In this document: one piece after another, positions 1 to 6,844 of the stretch
How positions within the stretch are numbered: the first letter of the stretch is position 1
How the letters are laid out: every line of letters starts with the position of its first letter
Origin: Sulfuricella sp.
GTDB lineage: Bacteria; Pseudomonadota; Gammaproteobacteria; Burkholderiales; Sulfuricellaceae
Direction of reading: 5' to 3'
Length of the DNA: 6,966 nucleotides
NCBI GenBank assembly: GCA_030696235.1
Contig: JAUYSN010000222.1
Span: 1-6,966, forward strand
Notes under the pieces: model-generated
Told to the model about the DNA's origin: nothing
The model's database searches: none
Seen by the model: the letters and a program-made list of their open reading frames with translations, nothing else
Translations under genes and position numbers: made by a program

Positions 1-1
1 G

Positions 2-61
2 CAGGGTGAAATGCAGGTCCGGCTGGCCGAAATCGAACGACTGTTGGGAGAAGATCTATGA
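2..61 (+). CDS. C-terminal end of a probable TolC/CusC-type outer-membrane efflux protein (partial)
   Basis: Only the last 19 codons and the stop are in the window; the gene begins upstream. The frame reads QGEMQVRLAEIERLLGEDL and then TGA. The amphipathic, Glu/Arg/Leu-rich end with a LAEIERLLGE motif is typical of the C-terminus of outer-membrane factors encoded before CusB-like adaptors. Its TGA overlaps the ATG of the adaptor gene by 4 bases (ATGA), which implies one operon with translational coupling. The family call rests mainly on this position: tripartite RND metal exporters are often encoded in the order outer-membrane channel, adaptor, pump. The fragment is too short to prove it alone, so the product is an inference. 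Confidence 0.6.
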   Translation, partial: QGEMQVRLAEIERLLGEDL

Positions 62-1386
62 ACAAGGCAACCGCAATCGCGCTGGCGGCGGTCGTGGCAA
101 CCGCGCTAGGCGCCGGCTACTGGCTGGGCACCAAAGGGACATTCGGCCACGCTGCGGCACCTGCAACGCAAGTCGCCACCGGCACCGAGCCGACTAAAAA
201 AGAGCGGAAAATCCTGTTCTACCGCAACCCGATGGGCTTGCCCGACACATCCCAGTCGCCGAAGAAGGACGAAATGGGGATGGATTACATTCCGGTCTAC
301 GAGGGTGAAGAGGATGCCAGCCCCGAGACGGCCAAACAGGTCAGGATCAGCCCCGAAAAAATCCAGAAACTGGGCGTGCGCACCGAGGCCGCCAGCCTGC
401 GCGATCTGGCACGCAGCATTCGTGTTGTCGGCCGGGTCGAAGCCGATGAACGCCTGACCTACACCGTGGCCCCCAAATTCGAGGGCTGGATCGAAAAGCT
501 GCACGTCAACACCACTGGCCAGACGGTGGGGAAAGGCCAGCCCCTGCTAGAGGTGTACAGCCCGGAACTGGTATCGGCGCAGAAGGAATACGCCATTGCC
601 CAACAAGGCCAGCGCGACCTGAAGAACGCGAATTCAGAAGCGCAGTCGGGGATGAAACAACTGGCCGAATCCAGTCTGACCCGCCTGAGAAACTGGGATA
701 TCTCCGACGAGCAGATCCAGGCCTTAAGCAAAAGCGGCGACAGCAAACGCACCCTCACCTACCGCTCGCCGGCCAACGGCATCGTGATGGAGAAGAAAGC
801 GGTGCAGGGCATGCGCTTCATGCCCGGCGAAGTGCTGTACCAGATCGCCGACCTGTCTGCGGTGTGGATCATCGCCGACGTGTTCGAGCAGGATCTGGCG
901 CTGGTCAAGCCGGGGCAGAATGCCAGGGTCAAGGTCAACGCCTACCCCGGCAAGGAATTTTCCGCCAAGGTAATCTATGTCTATCCCACCCTCAACGCCC
1001 AGACCCGCACCGTGCCGGTGCGACTCGAACTCGCAAATCCGGGCGGCCTGCTCAAGCCGGCAATGTATGCCGATGTCGAACTGGCTGCGACTAGCCGGGG
1101 AAAAGTGCTGACCGTTCCGGCTTCGGCGGTGCTCCATGGCGGCACCCGTCAGACCGTGCTGGTGGAACTGGCCGAAGGCCGCTTCGAGCCGCGCGAAGTG
1201 AAGCTCGGCGTGCAGGGAAACGACTACGTCGAGGTGCTGGAAGGGGTGGGCGAAGGGGAGAAGGTCGTGGTCACGGCCAATTTCCTGATCGACTCGGAAA
1301 GCAATCTCAAGGCGGCTTTCAGCGGCATGGGCAGCAGCCAGGCCAAACCCGCGGCGACAACAGCCACCGCTCACGAGGGGCACTGA
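58..1386 (+). CDS. cusB: CusB-type periplasmic adaptor of a Cu(I)/Ag(I) RND efflux system
   Basis: This 442-residue membrane fusion protein links the inner-membrane pump to the outer-membrane channel. A hydrophobic N-terminal segment (residues 5-24) acts as signal or anchor. Residues 51-82 form a heavy-metal-binding domain of the methionine type (NPMG, then DEMGMDYIPVY) with no cysteine. Next come the first half of the lipoyl/barrel-sandwich domain (about 125-168), an alpha-helical hairpin (about 170-228), the second half (about 232-265, with YRSPANGIV), a beta-barrel (about 265-345) and a membrane-proximal domain (about 348-412). The protein ends in a flexible Ala/Thr-rich tail closing with HEGH. 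The ATG start is preceded by GGGAG 7 bases upstream and overlaps the upstream stop. The codons for the HEGH tail carry the GAGGGG ribosome binding site of the pump gene. The family is certain; copper/silver specificity is inferred from the domain and the pump. Confidence 0.93.
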   Translation: MNKATAIALAAVVATALGAGYWLGTKGTFGHAAAPATQVATGTEPTKKERKILFYRNPMGLPDTSQSPKKDEMGMDYIPVYEGEEDASPETAKQVRISPEKIQKLGVRTEAASLRDLARSIRVVGRVEADERLTYTVAPKFEGWIEKLHVNTTGQTVGKGQPLLEVYSPELVSAQKEYAIAQQGQRDLKNANSEAQSGMKQLAESSLTRLRNWDISDEQIQALSKSGDSKRTLTYRSPANGIVMEKKAVQGMRFMPGEVLYQIADLSAVWIIADVFEQDLALVKPGQNARVKVNAYPGKEFSAKVIYVYPTLNAQTRTVPVRLELANPGGLLKPAMYADVELAATSRGKVLTVPASAVLHGGTRQTVLVELAEGRFEPREVKLGVQGNDYVEVLEGVGEGEKVVVTANFLIDSESNLKAAFSGMGSSQAKPAATTATAHEGH

Positions 1387-1387
1387 C

Positions 1388-4300
1388 ATGCTCAACCGAA
1401 TCATCGAATGGTCGGCGCGCAACGTCTTCCTGGTACTGCTGGCCACCCTCGCCATTATCGGCGGCGGCATCTATGCCGTACTCAAGACGCCGCTCGACGC
1501 CCTGCCCGACCTCTCCGACGCCCAGGTCATCATCTACACGGAGTATTCCGGCCAGGCCCCGCAGGTGGTGGAAGACCAGGTCACCTACCCGCTCACCACG
1601 GCCATGCTGTCGGTGCCGAAATCGAAAGTCGTGCGCGGCTTCTCCTTCTTCGGAGCCTCCTTCGTCTACGTGATTTTCGAAGACGGCACCGATATCTACT
1701 GGGCGCGTTCGCGCGTGCTGGAATACCTCACCTCCCTTGCCGGTCGCCTGCCCCAAGGAGTCTCTCCCCAGCTCGGGCCGGATGCCACCGGCGTAGGCTG
1801 GGTCTACCAGTACGCGGTGCTGGCGAAGAACAAATCCCTGGCCGAGCTGCGCACCATCCAGGACTGGTATCTGCGCTACCAGCTAACCAAGGCGCACGGA
1901 GTGGCGGAAGTCGCCAGCATCGGCGGCTTCGTCCAGCAATACCAGGTGGTGGTCGACCCGCGCCGGTTGCAGGCTTACGGCGTACCGCTGTCCAGGGTTA
2001 CACAGGTGATCCGCGACTCCAACCGCGATGTCGGCGGGCGCGTGGTGGAAATGGCCGAAACCGAGTACATGGTGCGCGGCAAGGGCTATCTGCGCGGCAA
2101 GAGCGACCTGGAGCAGCTCGTGGTCAAGAGCGAAAAGGGCGTGCCGGTGCTGTTGCGCGACATCGCCCGGGTCGAACTCGGGCCGGACGAGAGGCGCGGC
2201 CTGACCGAGCTCAACGGCGAGGGCGAGGTAGTATCGGGCATCGTCATGGCGCGCTATGGCCAGAATGCGCTGGAAGTGATCGCCAACATCAAGGAGAAAA
2301 TCAGGGAAGTCGCCAGCGGTCTGCCGGAGGGAGTGACGATAGCAACGGTGTACGACCGCTCCGACCTGATCCTGCGCGCCATCGCCAACCTCAAAACCAC
2401 GCTGCTGGAAGAGTCCGCCATCGTCGCCCTGGTCTGCATCGTATTCCTGCTCCATGTGCGCAGCGCCCTGGTCGCCATCATCATGCTGCCGGTGGGGGTA
2501 CTGATCGCCTTCATCGCCATGCGGCTGTTGGGCATGAACTCCAATATCATGAGCCTGGGAGGCATCGCCATCGCCATCGGCGCGATGGTGGACGCGGCCA
2601 TCGTCATGATCGAAAACGCCCACAAACACCTGGAGCGGCTGAAGCCTGATGAATCTCGGACGCAGGCCATGATCGCCGCCTGCATGGAAGTCGGCCCGTC
2701 GCTGTACTTCTCGCTGCTGATCATCACCGTTTCCTTCCTGCCGGTGTTCACGCTGGAAGCCCAGGAAGGACGGCTGTTCTCGCCGCTCGCTTACACCAAG
2801 ACCTTCGCCATGGCCGGCGCGGCGCTGCTCTCCGTGACCCTGGTGCCGGTGCTGATGATGCTGTTCATCCGCGGCCATATCATTCCCGAGGCAAAAAACC
2901 CGGTGAACCGCTTCCTGATCTGGGTGTACCGGCCGGTGATCGCATGGGTGATGCAGTGGAAGAAACTGACCATCGCCCTTGCTCTGGGAGCCTTGGTGGT
3001 AAGCCTGTATCCGGCGACCAAACTCGGCAGCGAATTCATGCCCACCCTCAACGAAGGCACGCTGTTCTACATGCCCACCGGGCTGCCCGGCATGTCGGTG
3101 ACCAAGGCGGCGGAGCTGCTGCAAACCCAGAACAAAATCATCAAGGGCTTCCCCGAAGTAGCCTCGGTCTACGGCAAGGCCGGGCGCGCGCAAACCGCTA
3201 CCGACCCGGCGCCGCTGGAGATGTTCGAGACCATCATCAACCTCAAGCCCGAAGCCGAATGGCGGCCGGGCATGAACATCGACAAGCTGATTGCCGAACT
3301 GGACAAGGCCCTGCAGATCCCCGGCATCGCCAATTCCTGGACCATGCCGATCAAGGCGCGCATCGACATGCTCTCCACCGGCATCCGCACCCCTATCGGC
3401 ATCAAGGTGTTCGGCAAGAATCTGGACGACATGGAAAAGCTGGCCAAGGAGATCGAAGCGGTGGTGAAGCAGGTTCCCGGCACCACCAGCGCCTATGCCG
3501 AGCGCCTCACCGGCGGGCTGTATCTCAACATCGAACCGCAGCGCGATCAACTGGCCCGCTACGGCATTGCCGTGGGCGAACTGCAGGACGTGATCGCCAC
3601 CGCCCTCGGCGGGGAAGTGGTCACCACCACGGTCGAAGGCCGCGAGCGTTTCGGCGTCAGCGTACGCTACCCGCGCGAACTGCGCAGTGACCCGCAGACA
3701 ATCGCCACGCAGGTGCTGGTGCCGGTCGGCGGCGAAGCGGGCGGCCCGCCCGCGATGGTGCCGCTGGGCCAACTGGCGAAAATCGAGATCGCCAGAGGCG
3801 CACCGTCTATCCGCACCGAGAACGCCCTGCTATCCGCCTACATCTACGTCGACATCCGCGACCGCGACATCGGCGGCTACGTGCGCGATGCGCAGCAGGC
3901 GGTGCGCGACAAGGTCAAGTTCCCCCCCGGCTACTACGCCACCTGGAGCGGCCAGTTCGAGTATATGGAGCGCGCCACCGAGAAGATGAAGATCGTCATC
4001 CCGGTAACGCTGGCGATCATCTTCATGTTGCTTTACCTCAACTTCCGCCGCCTCACCGAAACCCTGATCGTGATGCTGTCGGTGCCCTTCGCCCTGGTCG
4101 GCGGGGTGTGGCTGATGTGGGCGCTGGGCTACAACCTGTCGGTCGCGGTGGCGGTAGGCTTCATCGCCCTGGCCGGCGTGGCGGCAGAGACCGGCGTGGT
4201 GATGCTGATCTACCTCGACCACGCGCTGAATGAAATCAAGGCCCGGCGCGAGGCGGAAGGCAAGCCCTTGGCCCCGGCCGATCTCTATGCCGCGGTGATG

Positions 4301-4522
4301 GAAGGCGCGGTCGAGCGGGTGCGCCCGAAGATGATGACGGTAGTGGCGATCATGGCCGGCCTCCTGCCGATCATGTGGAGCAGCGGCACCGGCTCCGAGG
4401 TGATGAGCCGCATCGCCGCACCAATGGTGGGCGGCATGATTTCATCGACGATCCTCACCCTGGTCGTCATTCCGGCGCTGTATGCGCTGGTCAAGGAATG
4501 GACACTTTTCAAACGGAGTTAG
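1388..4522 (+). CDS. cusA: CusA-type heavy-metal RND efflux pump (Cu(I)/Ag(I))
   Basis: This 1044-residue proton-driven inner-membrane pump has the full family length and the usual layout. TM1 is at about 12-32, followed by a large periplasmic domain, TM2-6 (about 336-495), TM7 (about 525-541), a second periplasmic domain, and TM8-12 (about 867-1035). TM4 reads GGIAIAIGAMVDAAIVMIEN, the form seen in monovalent-cation pumps and unlike the DFG...DGA form of CzcA. M562, M612 and M661 match the three-methionine site of E. coli CusA (573, 623, 672) with identical 50 and 49 residue spacings. M388, M400, M475 and M1006 match its methionine relay. D402, E934 and K981 match its proton-relay residues. 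The numbering of E. coli residues is from memory. The start is one base after the adaptor stop, with GAGGGG 7 bases upstream. No truncation or frameshift is visible, so it should be functional. Cu(I)/Ag(I) export is inferred from these residues. Confidence 0.95.
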   Translation: MLNRIIEWSARNVFLVLLATLAIIGGGIYAVLKTPLDALPDLSDAQVIIYTEYSGQAPQVVEDQVTYPLTTAMLSVPKSKVVRGFSFFGASFVYVIFEDGTDIYWARSRVLEYLTSLAGRLPQGVSPQLGPDATGVGWVYQYAVLAKNKSLAELRTIQDWYLRYQLTKAHGVAEVASIGGFVQQYQVVVDPRRLQAYGVPLSRVTQVIRDSNRDVGGRVVEMAETEYMVRGKGYLRGKSDLEQLVVKSEKGVPVLLRDIARVELGPDERRGLTELNGEGEVVSGIVMARYGQNALEVIANIKEKIREVASGLPEGVTIATVYDRSDLILRAIANLKTTLLEESAIVALVCIVFLLHVRSALVAIIMLPVGVLIAFIAMRLLGMNSNIMSLGGIAIAIGAMVDAAIVMIENAHKHLERLKPDESRTQAMIAACMEVGPSLYFSLLIITVSFLPVFTLEAQEGRLFSPLAYTKTFAMAGAALLSVTLVPVLMMLFIRGHIIPEAKNPVNRFLIWVYRPVIAWVMQWKKLTIALALGALVVSLYPATKLGSEFMPTLNEGTLFYMPTGLPGMSVTKAAELLQTQNKIIKGFPEVASVYGKAGRAQTATDPAPLEMFETIINLKPEAEWRPGMNIDKLIAELDKALQIPGIANSWTMPIKARIDMLSTGIRTPIGIKVFGKNLDDMEKLAKEIEAVVKQVPGTTSAYAERLTGGLYLNIEPQRDQLARYGIAVGELQDVIATALGGEVVTTTVEGRERFGVSVRYPRELRSDPQTIATQVLVPVGGEAGGPPAMVPLGQLAKIEIARGAPSIRTENALLSAYIYVDIRDRDIGGYVRDAQQAVRDKVKFPPGYYATWSGQFEYMERATEKMKIVIPVTLAIIFMLLYLNFRRLTETLIVMLSVPFALVGGVWLMWALGYNLSVAVAVGFIALAGVAAETGVVMLIYLDHALNEIKARREAEGKPLAPADLYAAVMEGAVERVRPKMMTVVAIMAGLLPIMWSSGTGSEVMSRIAAPMVGGMISSTILTLVVIPALYALVKEWTLFKRS

Positions 4523-4523
4523 C

Positions 4524-4967
4524 ATGAACAAGAAGCTGATAATCATCCTGAGTGTTGCGCTGCTGGCCGGCTGTGGTGAGGGCGACAAACAGCCGGAAGT
4601 TCAGGGCAAGGGCCTGCGCCAGTACGACAGGAATATGCTGGCACGCGGCGAGCGGGTATTCATGACGAATTGCGCAGTGTGCCACGGCAACGGCGGCGAA
4701 GGCAAACCCGGCTGGCAGCAGCCCGGCCCGGACGGCAAACTTCTGCCTCCGCCGCTGGACGGTAACGGCCGGGTTTGGCGCCTCACCAGAAGCCAGATGA
4801 AACAGTTCGTCCACCAAGGCAGCCCTAATGGACGAGCCAACATGCCGGCCTGGCAAGGCAAGCTGACGGAGCAGGAAATCGACGATGTCACCCTCTGGAT
4901 CACCTCGCTGTGGTCGGACGCGGTTTACCTGGAATGGCTCAGCAAAGTGGAGCAAAGGCAAAACTGA
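4524..4967 (+). CDS. Monoheme c-type cytochrome lipoprotein, last gene of the efflux operon
   Basis: This 147-residue protein starts with a lipoprotein signal: MNKK, a hydrophobic stretch, and a lipobox LLAGC with Cys17 as the lipidation site. A class I cytochrome c domain follows (about 38-133). It has one heme-attachment motif, C50-A-V-C53-H54, and M107 in ANMPAW as the likely sixth heme ligand, then helix LTEQEIDDVTLWITSLW. The predicted product is a membrane-tethered periplasmic electron carrier. An in-frame ATG exists 42 bases upstream, but I chose 4524 because it follows GGAG by 5 bases, lies one base after the pump stop, and yields a clean lipoprotein signal. The tight spacing places it in the efflux operon. 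I do not know its partner. A redox role linked to copper is possible but is inference only. It shows no resemblance to the small chaperone CusF. Confidence 0.88.
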   Translation: MNKKLIIILSVALLAGCGEGDKQPEVQGKGLRQYDRNMLARGERVFMTNCAVCHGNGGEGKPGWQQPGPDGKLLPPPLDGNGRVWRLTRSQMKQFVHQGSPNGRANMPAWQGKLTEQEIDDVTLWITSLWSDAVYLEWLSKVEQRQN

Positions 4968-5026
4968 GGGCGCCACGTTGAGCCTGTCTACTGCCCGTCT
5001 CGCCGACTGATTGGTGGTTATGGTGT

Positions 5027-5053
5027 TGATTTTCTATTGCGAGTGGTTATAAT
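5027..5053 (+). promoter_or_regulatory. Predicted sigma-70 promoter of hicAB
   Basis: A perfect TATAAT -10 box lies at 5048-5053. The best -35 candidate is TTGATT at 5027-5032, with a short 15-base spacer, so the -35 element is weak. Transcription would start near 5060, essentially at the GTG start codon of hicA. The -10 box sits inside the dyad at 5043-5059, so a repressor bound there would block RNA polymerase. Prediction by eye only. Confidence 0.55.
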
Positions 5054-5059
5054 AACCAC
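5043..5059. promoter_or_regulatory. Palindromic operator candidate for HicB autoregulation
   Basis: GTGGTTAT (5043-5050) and ATAACCAC (5052-5059) form an exact 8-bp inverted repeat around one central A. It covers the TATAAT box. A third copy, GGTGGTTAT, lies at 5013-5021 in the same orientation as the left arm. HicB proteins with a ribbon-helix-helix domain bind palindromes in their own promoters, and this HicB has such a domain. The one-base centre is too short for an RNA hairpin loop, which favours a DNA-binding site. Binding by HicB is inference. Confidence 0.6.
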
Positions 5060-5060
5060 C

Positions 5061-5243
5061 GTGAACAGCAAGCAAATCATCAAACAACTCGAAGCGGATG
5101 GCTGGACATTGCGCAGTGTGCGCGGTAGTCATCATGTATTCACCCACCCCGTGAAGCCCGGCCATATCAGCGTGCCGCATCCGAAGCAGGAGTTGGGAGT
5201 TGGTTTGGTGCACAAGCTGCTGAAACAGGCTGGATTGAAATAA
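5061..5243 (+). CDS. hicA: HicA-family toxin (mRNA interferase), GTG start
   Basis: This 60-residue protein is the toxin of a type II toxin-antitoxin pair. HicA proteins have a small dsRNA-binding-like fold and cleave mRNA, which arrests translation. The sequence shows the hallmark pattern: SKQIIKQLEADGW, then RGSHHVF with the catalytic His (H24), then a VPHPKQELGVG segment and LVHKLLKQAGL at the end. The GTG start at 5061 gives the usual N-terminus and family length. An upstream in-frame TTG (5037) would add eight atypical residues and lies upstream of the predicted transcription start. No Shine-Dalgarno sequence precedes the GTG, so initiation would be leaderless or weak. It is followed 12 bases later by the antitoxin gene, as usual for hicAB. 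A rough hand count gives about 53% GC, visibly lower than the pump gene. Catalytic residues appear intact. Confidence 0.9.
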   Translation: MNSKQIIKQLEADGWTLRSVRGSHHVFTHPVKPGHISVPHPKQELGVGLVHKLLKQAGLK

Positions 5244-5249
5244 AGGAGG
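5244..5249 (+). promoter_or_regulatory. Perfect Shine-Dalgarno sequence of hicB
   Basis: AGGAGG begins directly after the hicA stop codon and lies 6 bases before the hicB ATG. It contrasts with hicA, which has no recognisable ribosome binding site, and should favour antitoxin over toxin synthesis from the same mRNA. Confidence 0.85.
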
Positions 5250-5255
5250 TTCACC

Positions 5256-5651
5256 ATGAAATTCATCATTGCGATTGAGCCGGGCACGGATACCACCGCT
5301 TTCGGGGTGGTTGTACCCGACCTGCCGGGCTGCTTTTCTGCCGGGGACACCTTGGACAAGGCGGTGGATAACGCTCGCGAGGCGATTGATCTATGGTGCG
5401 AAACCGTGATCGAGGATGGCGGAGATGTTCCGCCCGCCAAAACCTTGACTGAGCATCAAGCCGATCCTGATTTCGCGGGTTGGATTTGGGCGGTGGTGGA
5501 GGTTCCGGTGGAACGTTATTTCGGCCCGGCGGAAAAGCTCAACATTACCTTGCCGCGCCTGTTGCTGGCAAAGATAGACGAATACGCCCGCGCTCACGGC
5601 GAGACGCGCTCCGGCTTTCTGGCTGAAGCTGCGAGAGCGGCGATGCGATAG
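5256..5651 (+). CDS. hicB: HicB-family antitoxin with ribbon-helix-helix DNA-binding domain
   Basis: This 131-residue antitoxin should bind and neutralise HicA and repress its own operon. The N-terminal part (about 1-60) is the HicB partial RNase H-like fold, recognisable from [29 protein letters not shown] split as [15 protein letters not shown] and [13 protein letters not shown] linker rich in acidic residues and Trp follows (about 65-90). The C-terminal part (about 94-131) is a ribbon-helix-helix domain: KLNITLP strand, then [17 protein letters not shown] and a final helix [10 protein letters not shown]. The ATG follows a perfect AGGAGG. The RHH type, rather than the HTH type, agrees with the short palindrome over the promoter. 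It appears full length, so the module is probably active. No terminator is evident after it. Confidence 0.92.
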   Translation: MKFIIAIEPGTDTTAFGVVVPDLPGCFSAGDTLDKAVDNAREAIDLWCETVIEDGGDVPPAKTLTEHQADPDFAGWIWAVVEVPVERYFGPAEKLNITLPRLLLAKIDEYARAHGETRSGFLAEAARAAMR

Positions 5652-5774
5652 GTATCTGTGCCGGCGGGAGTTTTCCGCTATCCAACACCAAAGCCTGGAT
5701 TGAAAAACAAAAACCGAGCACCCCACCCAATAATTTTGTAAAATCAGCATCTTCTAATTTACTTGGAGATTTCC

Positions 5775-6164
5775 ATGTACGGATTCAGCACCCAACTCGA
5801 CATACCCTTCGACGACGCCGTGGCAAAGACCATCGACGCCCTGAAAGTGGAAGGCTTCGGCGTCCTCACCGACATCGACGTGAAAGCCACCATGAAAGCC
5901 AAGCTCAACATCGACGGCCGCCCTTACCGCATCCTTGGCGCCTGCAACCCGCCGCTGGCGCACCGTGCCATCGAAGCCGACCCCGATATCGGCCTGCTGC
6001 TGCCCTGCAACGTGGTGGTGCGCGAAGAAGCCGACGGCAAGATTACGGTCGCCTTCATGGATCCATCCGCAGTGCTGAAACTGGTAGACAAGCCCGGCAT
6101 CGAGGAACTGGCGGCGGAAGTGAAAGGCCGACTCGAGCGGGTGCGCGACAGCCTCAAGGCGTGA
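5775..6164 (+). CDS. DUF302 domain protein, function unknown
   Basis: This 129-residue soluble protein belongs to the DUF302 family. Family signatures are [16 protein letters not shown] at the start, [16 protein letters not shown], then [17 protein letters not shown] and [12 protein letters not shown]. Two cysteines (C57 in GACNPP and C78 in LPCN) lie in the most conserved segments and might be functional, but no activity is established to my knowledge. No signal peptide or membrane segment is visible, so it is probably cytoplasmic. The ATG at 5775 is preceded by GGAG with 6 bases of spacing; an in-frame TTG at 5763 would overlap that ribosome binding site and is less likely. The stop overlaps the GTG start of aat by 4 bases, which implies translational coupling with the N-degron genes. 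The promoter in the 123-base gap before it is not clear. Confidence 0.9.
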   Translation: MYGFSTQLDIPFDDAVAKTIDALKVEGFGVLTDIDVKATMKAKLNIDGRPYRILGACNPPLAHRAIEADPDIGLLLPCNVVVREEADGKITVAFMDPSAVLKLVDKPGIEELAAEVKGRLERVRDSLKA

Positions 6165-6844
6165 TTCCCTGGATCGATAACGACACGCCTTTCCCGCCGC
6201 TCGATTCCGCCCTGCGCGAGCCCAACGGCTTGCTGGCGGCGGGCGGCGACCTTTCCCCGCAGCGGCTGATCGAGGCCTATAGGCGCGGCATTTTTCCCTG
6301 GTTCAACCCCGGCGAGCCTATCCTGTGGTGGAGTCCGGATCCCCGCATGGTGCTGTTCCCCGGTGAACTGAAAGTCTCGCGCTCGCTGCGCAAGACCCTG
6401 AAGAAGCAGCCCTACGAAATCCGCGCCGACACCGCCTTCCGGCAAGTCATGGAAGCCTGCGCCGCGCCGCGCGGTGGCCACAGCGGCACCTGGATCACCC
6501 CCGCCATGATCGACGCCTACACCGAACTTCACCGGCAAGGCCTAGCCCACACGGTCGAAACCTGGATGGACGACAAGCTCGTCGGTGGGCTCTATGGAGT
6601 CAGTCTAGGCAGGATGTTCTACGGCGAATCCATGTTCAGCCTCGCCACCGACGCTTCCAAGATCGCCTTCGTCCATCTGGTCAGGCAGCTCGAACGCTGG
6701 GGCTTCGGCATGATCGACTGCCAGATGAAGACCGCGCACCTCGCCTCGCTAGGGGCGCGCGAGATACCACGCGCCGAATTCAGCCAAAAGTTGTCGGAAC
6801 TGGTAAACTTTCCCGGAATTAACGGTGCCTGGCACCGACCATGA
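6161..6844 (+). CDS. aat: Leucyl/phenylalanyl-tRNA-protein transferase
   Basis: This 227-residue cytoplasmic enzyme transfers Leu or Phe from aminoacyl-tRNA to proteins with N-terminal Lys or Arg, creating a destabilising residue that ClpS delivers to ClpAP. The sequence has the family blocks in order: [23 protein letters not shown] (spanning about 18-40), RRGIFPWF and ILWWSPDPR (41-62), [12 protein letters not shown] (109-120), [17 protein letters not shown] with E156, and MIDCQ with D186 and Q188. These match the E. coli catalytic residues at the same numbers, as I recall them. The GTG start gives the usual MIPWID N-terminus and overlaps the DUF302 stop (GTGA). There is no good ribosome binding site, so translation probably depends on coupling. 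The stop overlaps the ATG of the next gene (ATGA). Confidence 0.97.
   Translation: MIPWIDNDTPFPPLDSALREPNGLLAAGGDLSPQRLIEAYRRGIFPWFNPGEPILWWSPDPRMVLFPGELKVSRSLRKTLKKQPYEIRADTAFRQVMEACAAPRGGHSGTWITPAMIDAYTELHRQGLAHTVETWMDDKLVGGLYGVSLGRMFYGESMFSLATDASKIAFVHLVRQLERWGFGMIDCQMKTAHLASLGAREIPRAEFSQKLSELVNFPGINGAWHRP

Noticed and set aside
1883..3772. Long 629-codon open frame on the minus strand inside cusA
   Set aside because: It is His/Asp/Gly-rich with no recognisable domain, and lies opposite a clearly conserved pump gene. Long antisense frames are expected in GC-rich coding DNA.
4482..4523. Upstream ATG for the cytochrome gene, inside the end of cusA
   Set aside because: It would put 14 polar residues before the lipoprotein signal; the ATG at 4524 has a well-spaced GGAG.
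4968..5010. Terminator after the efflux operon
   Set aside because: Only a 4-bp GGGC/GCCC pairing with a loop of over 20 bases and no T-run is present.
5037..5060. Upstream TTG start for hicA giving 68 residues
   Set aside because: The extra residues do not fit the HicA N-terminus, and the codon lies upstream of the predicted transcription start and overlaps the promoter/operator.
5664..5678. Possible hairpin after hicB (GCGGGA / TTCCGC with a 3-base loop)
   Set aside because: The stem is six pairs including a G-U, and no run of T follows, so it is not a convincing terminator.
5739..5758. TAAAAT (5739) and TCTAAT (5753) as -10 boxes for the DUF302 operon
   Set aside because: Neither has an acceptable -35 at proper spacing, and the second would start transcription on top of the ribosome binding site. 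A promoter probably lies in this gap but I cannot place it.
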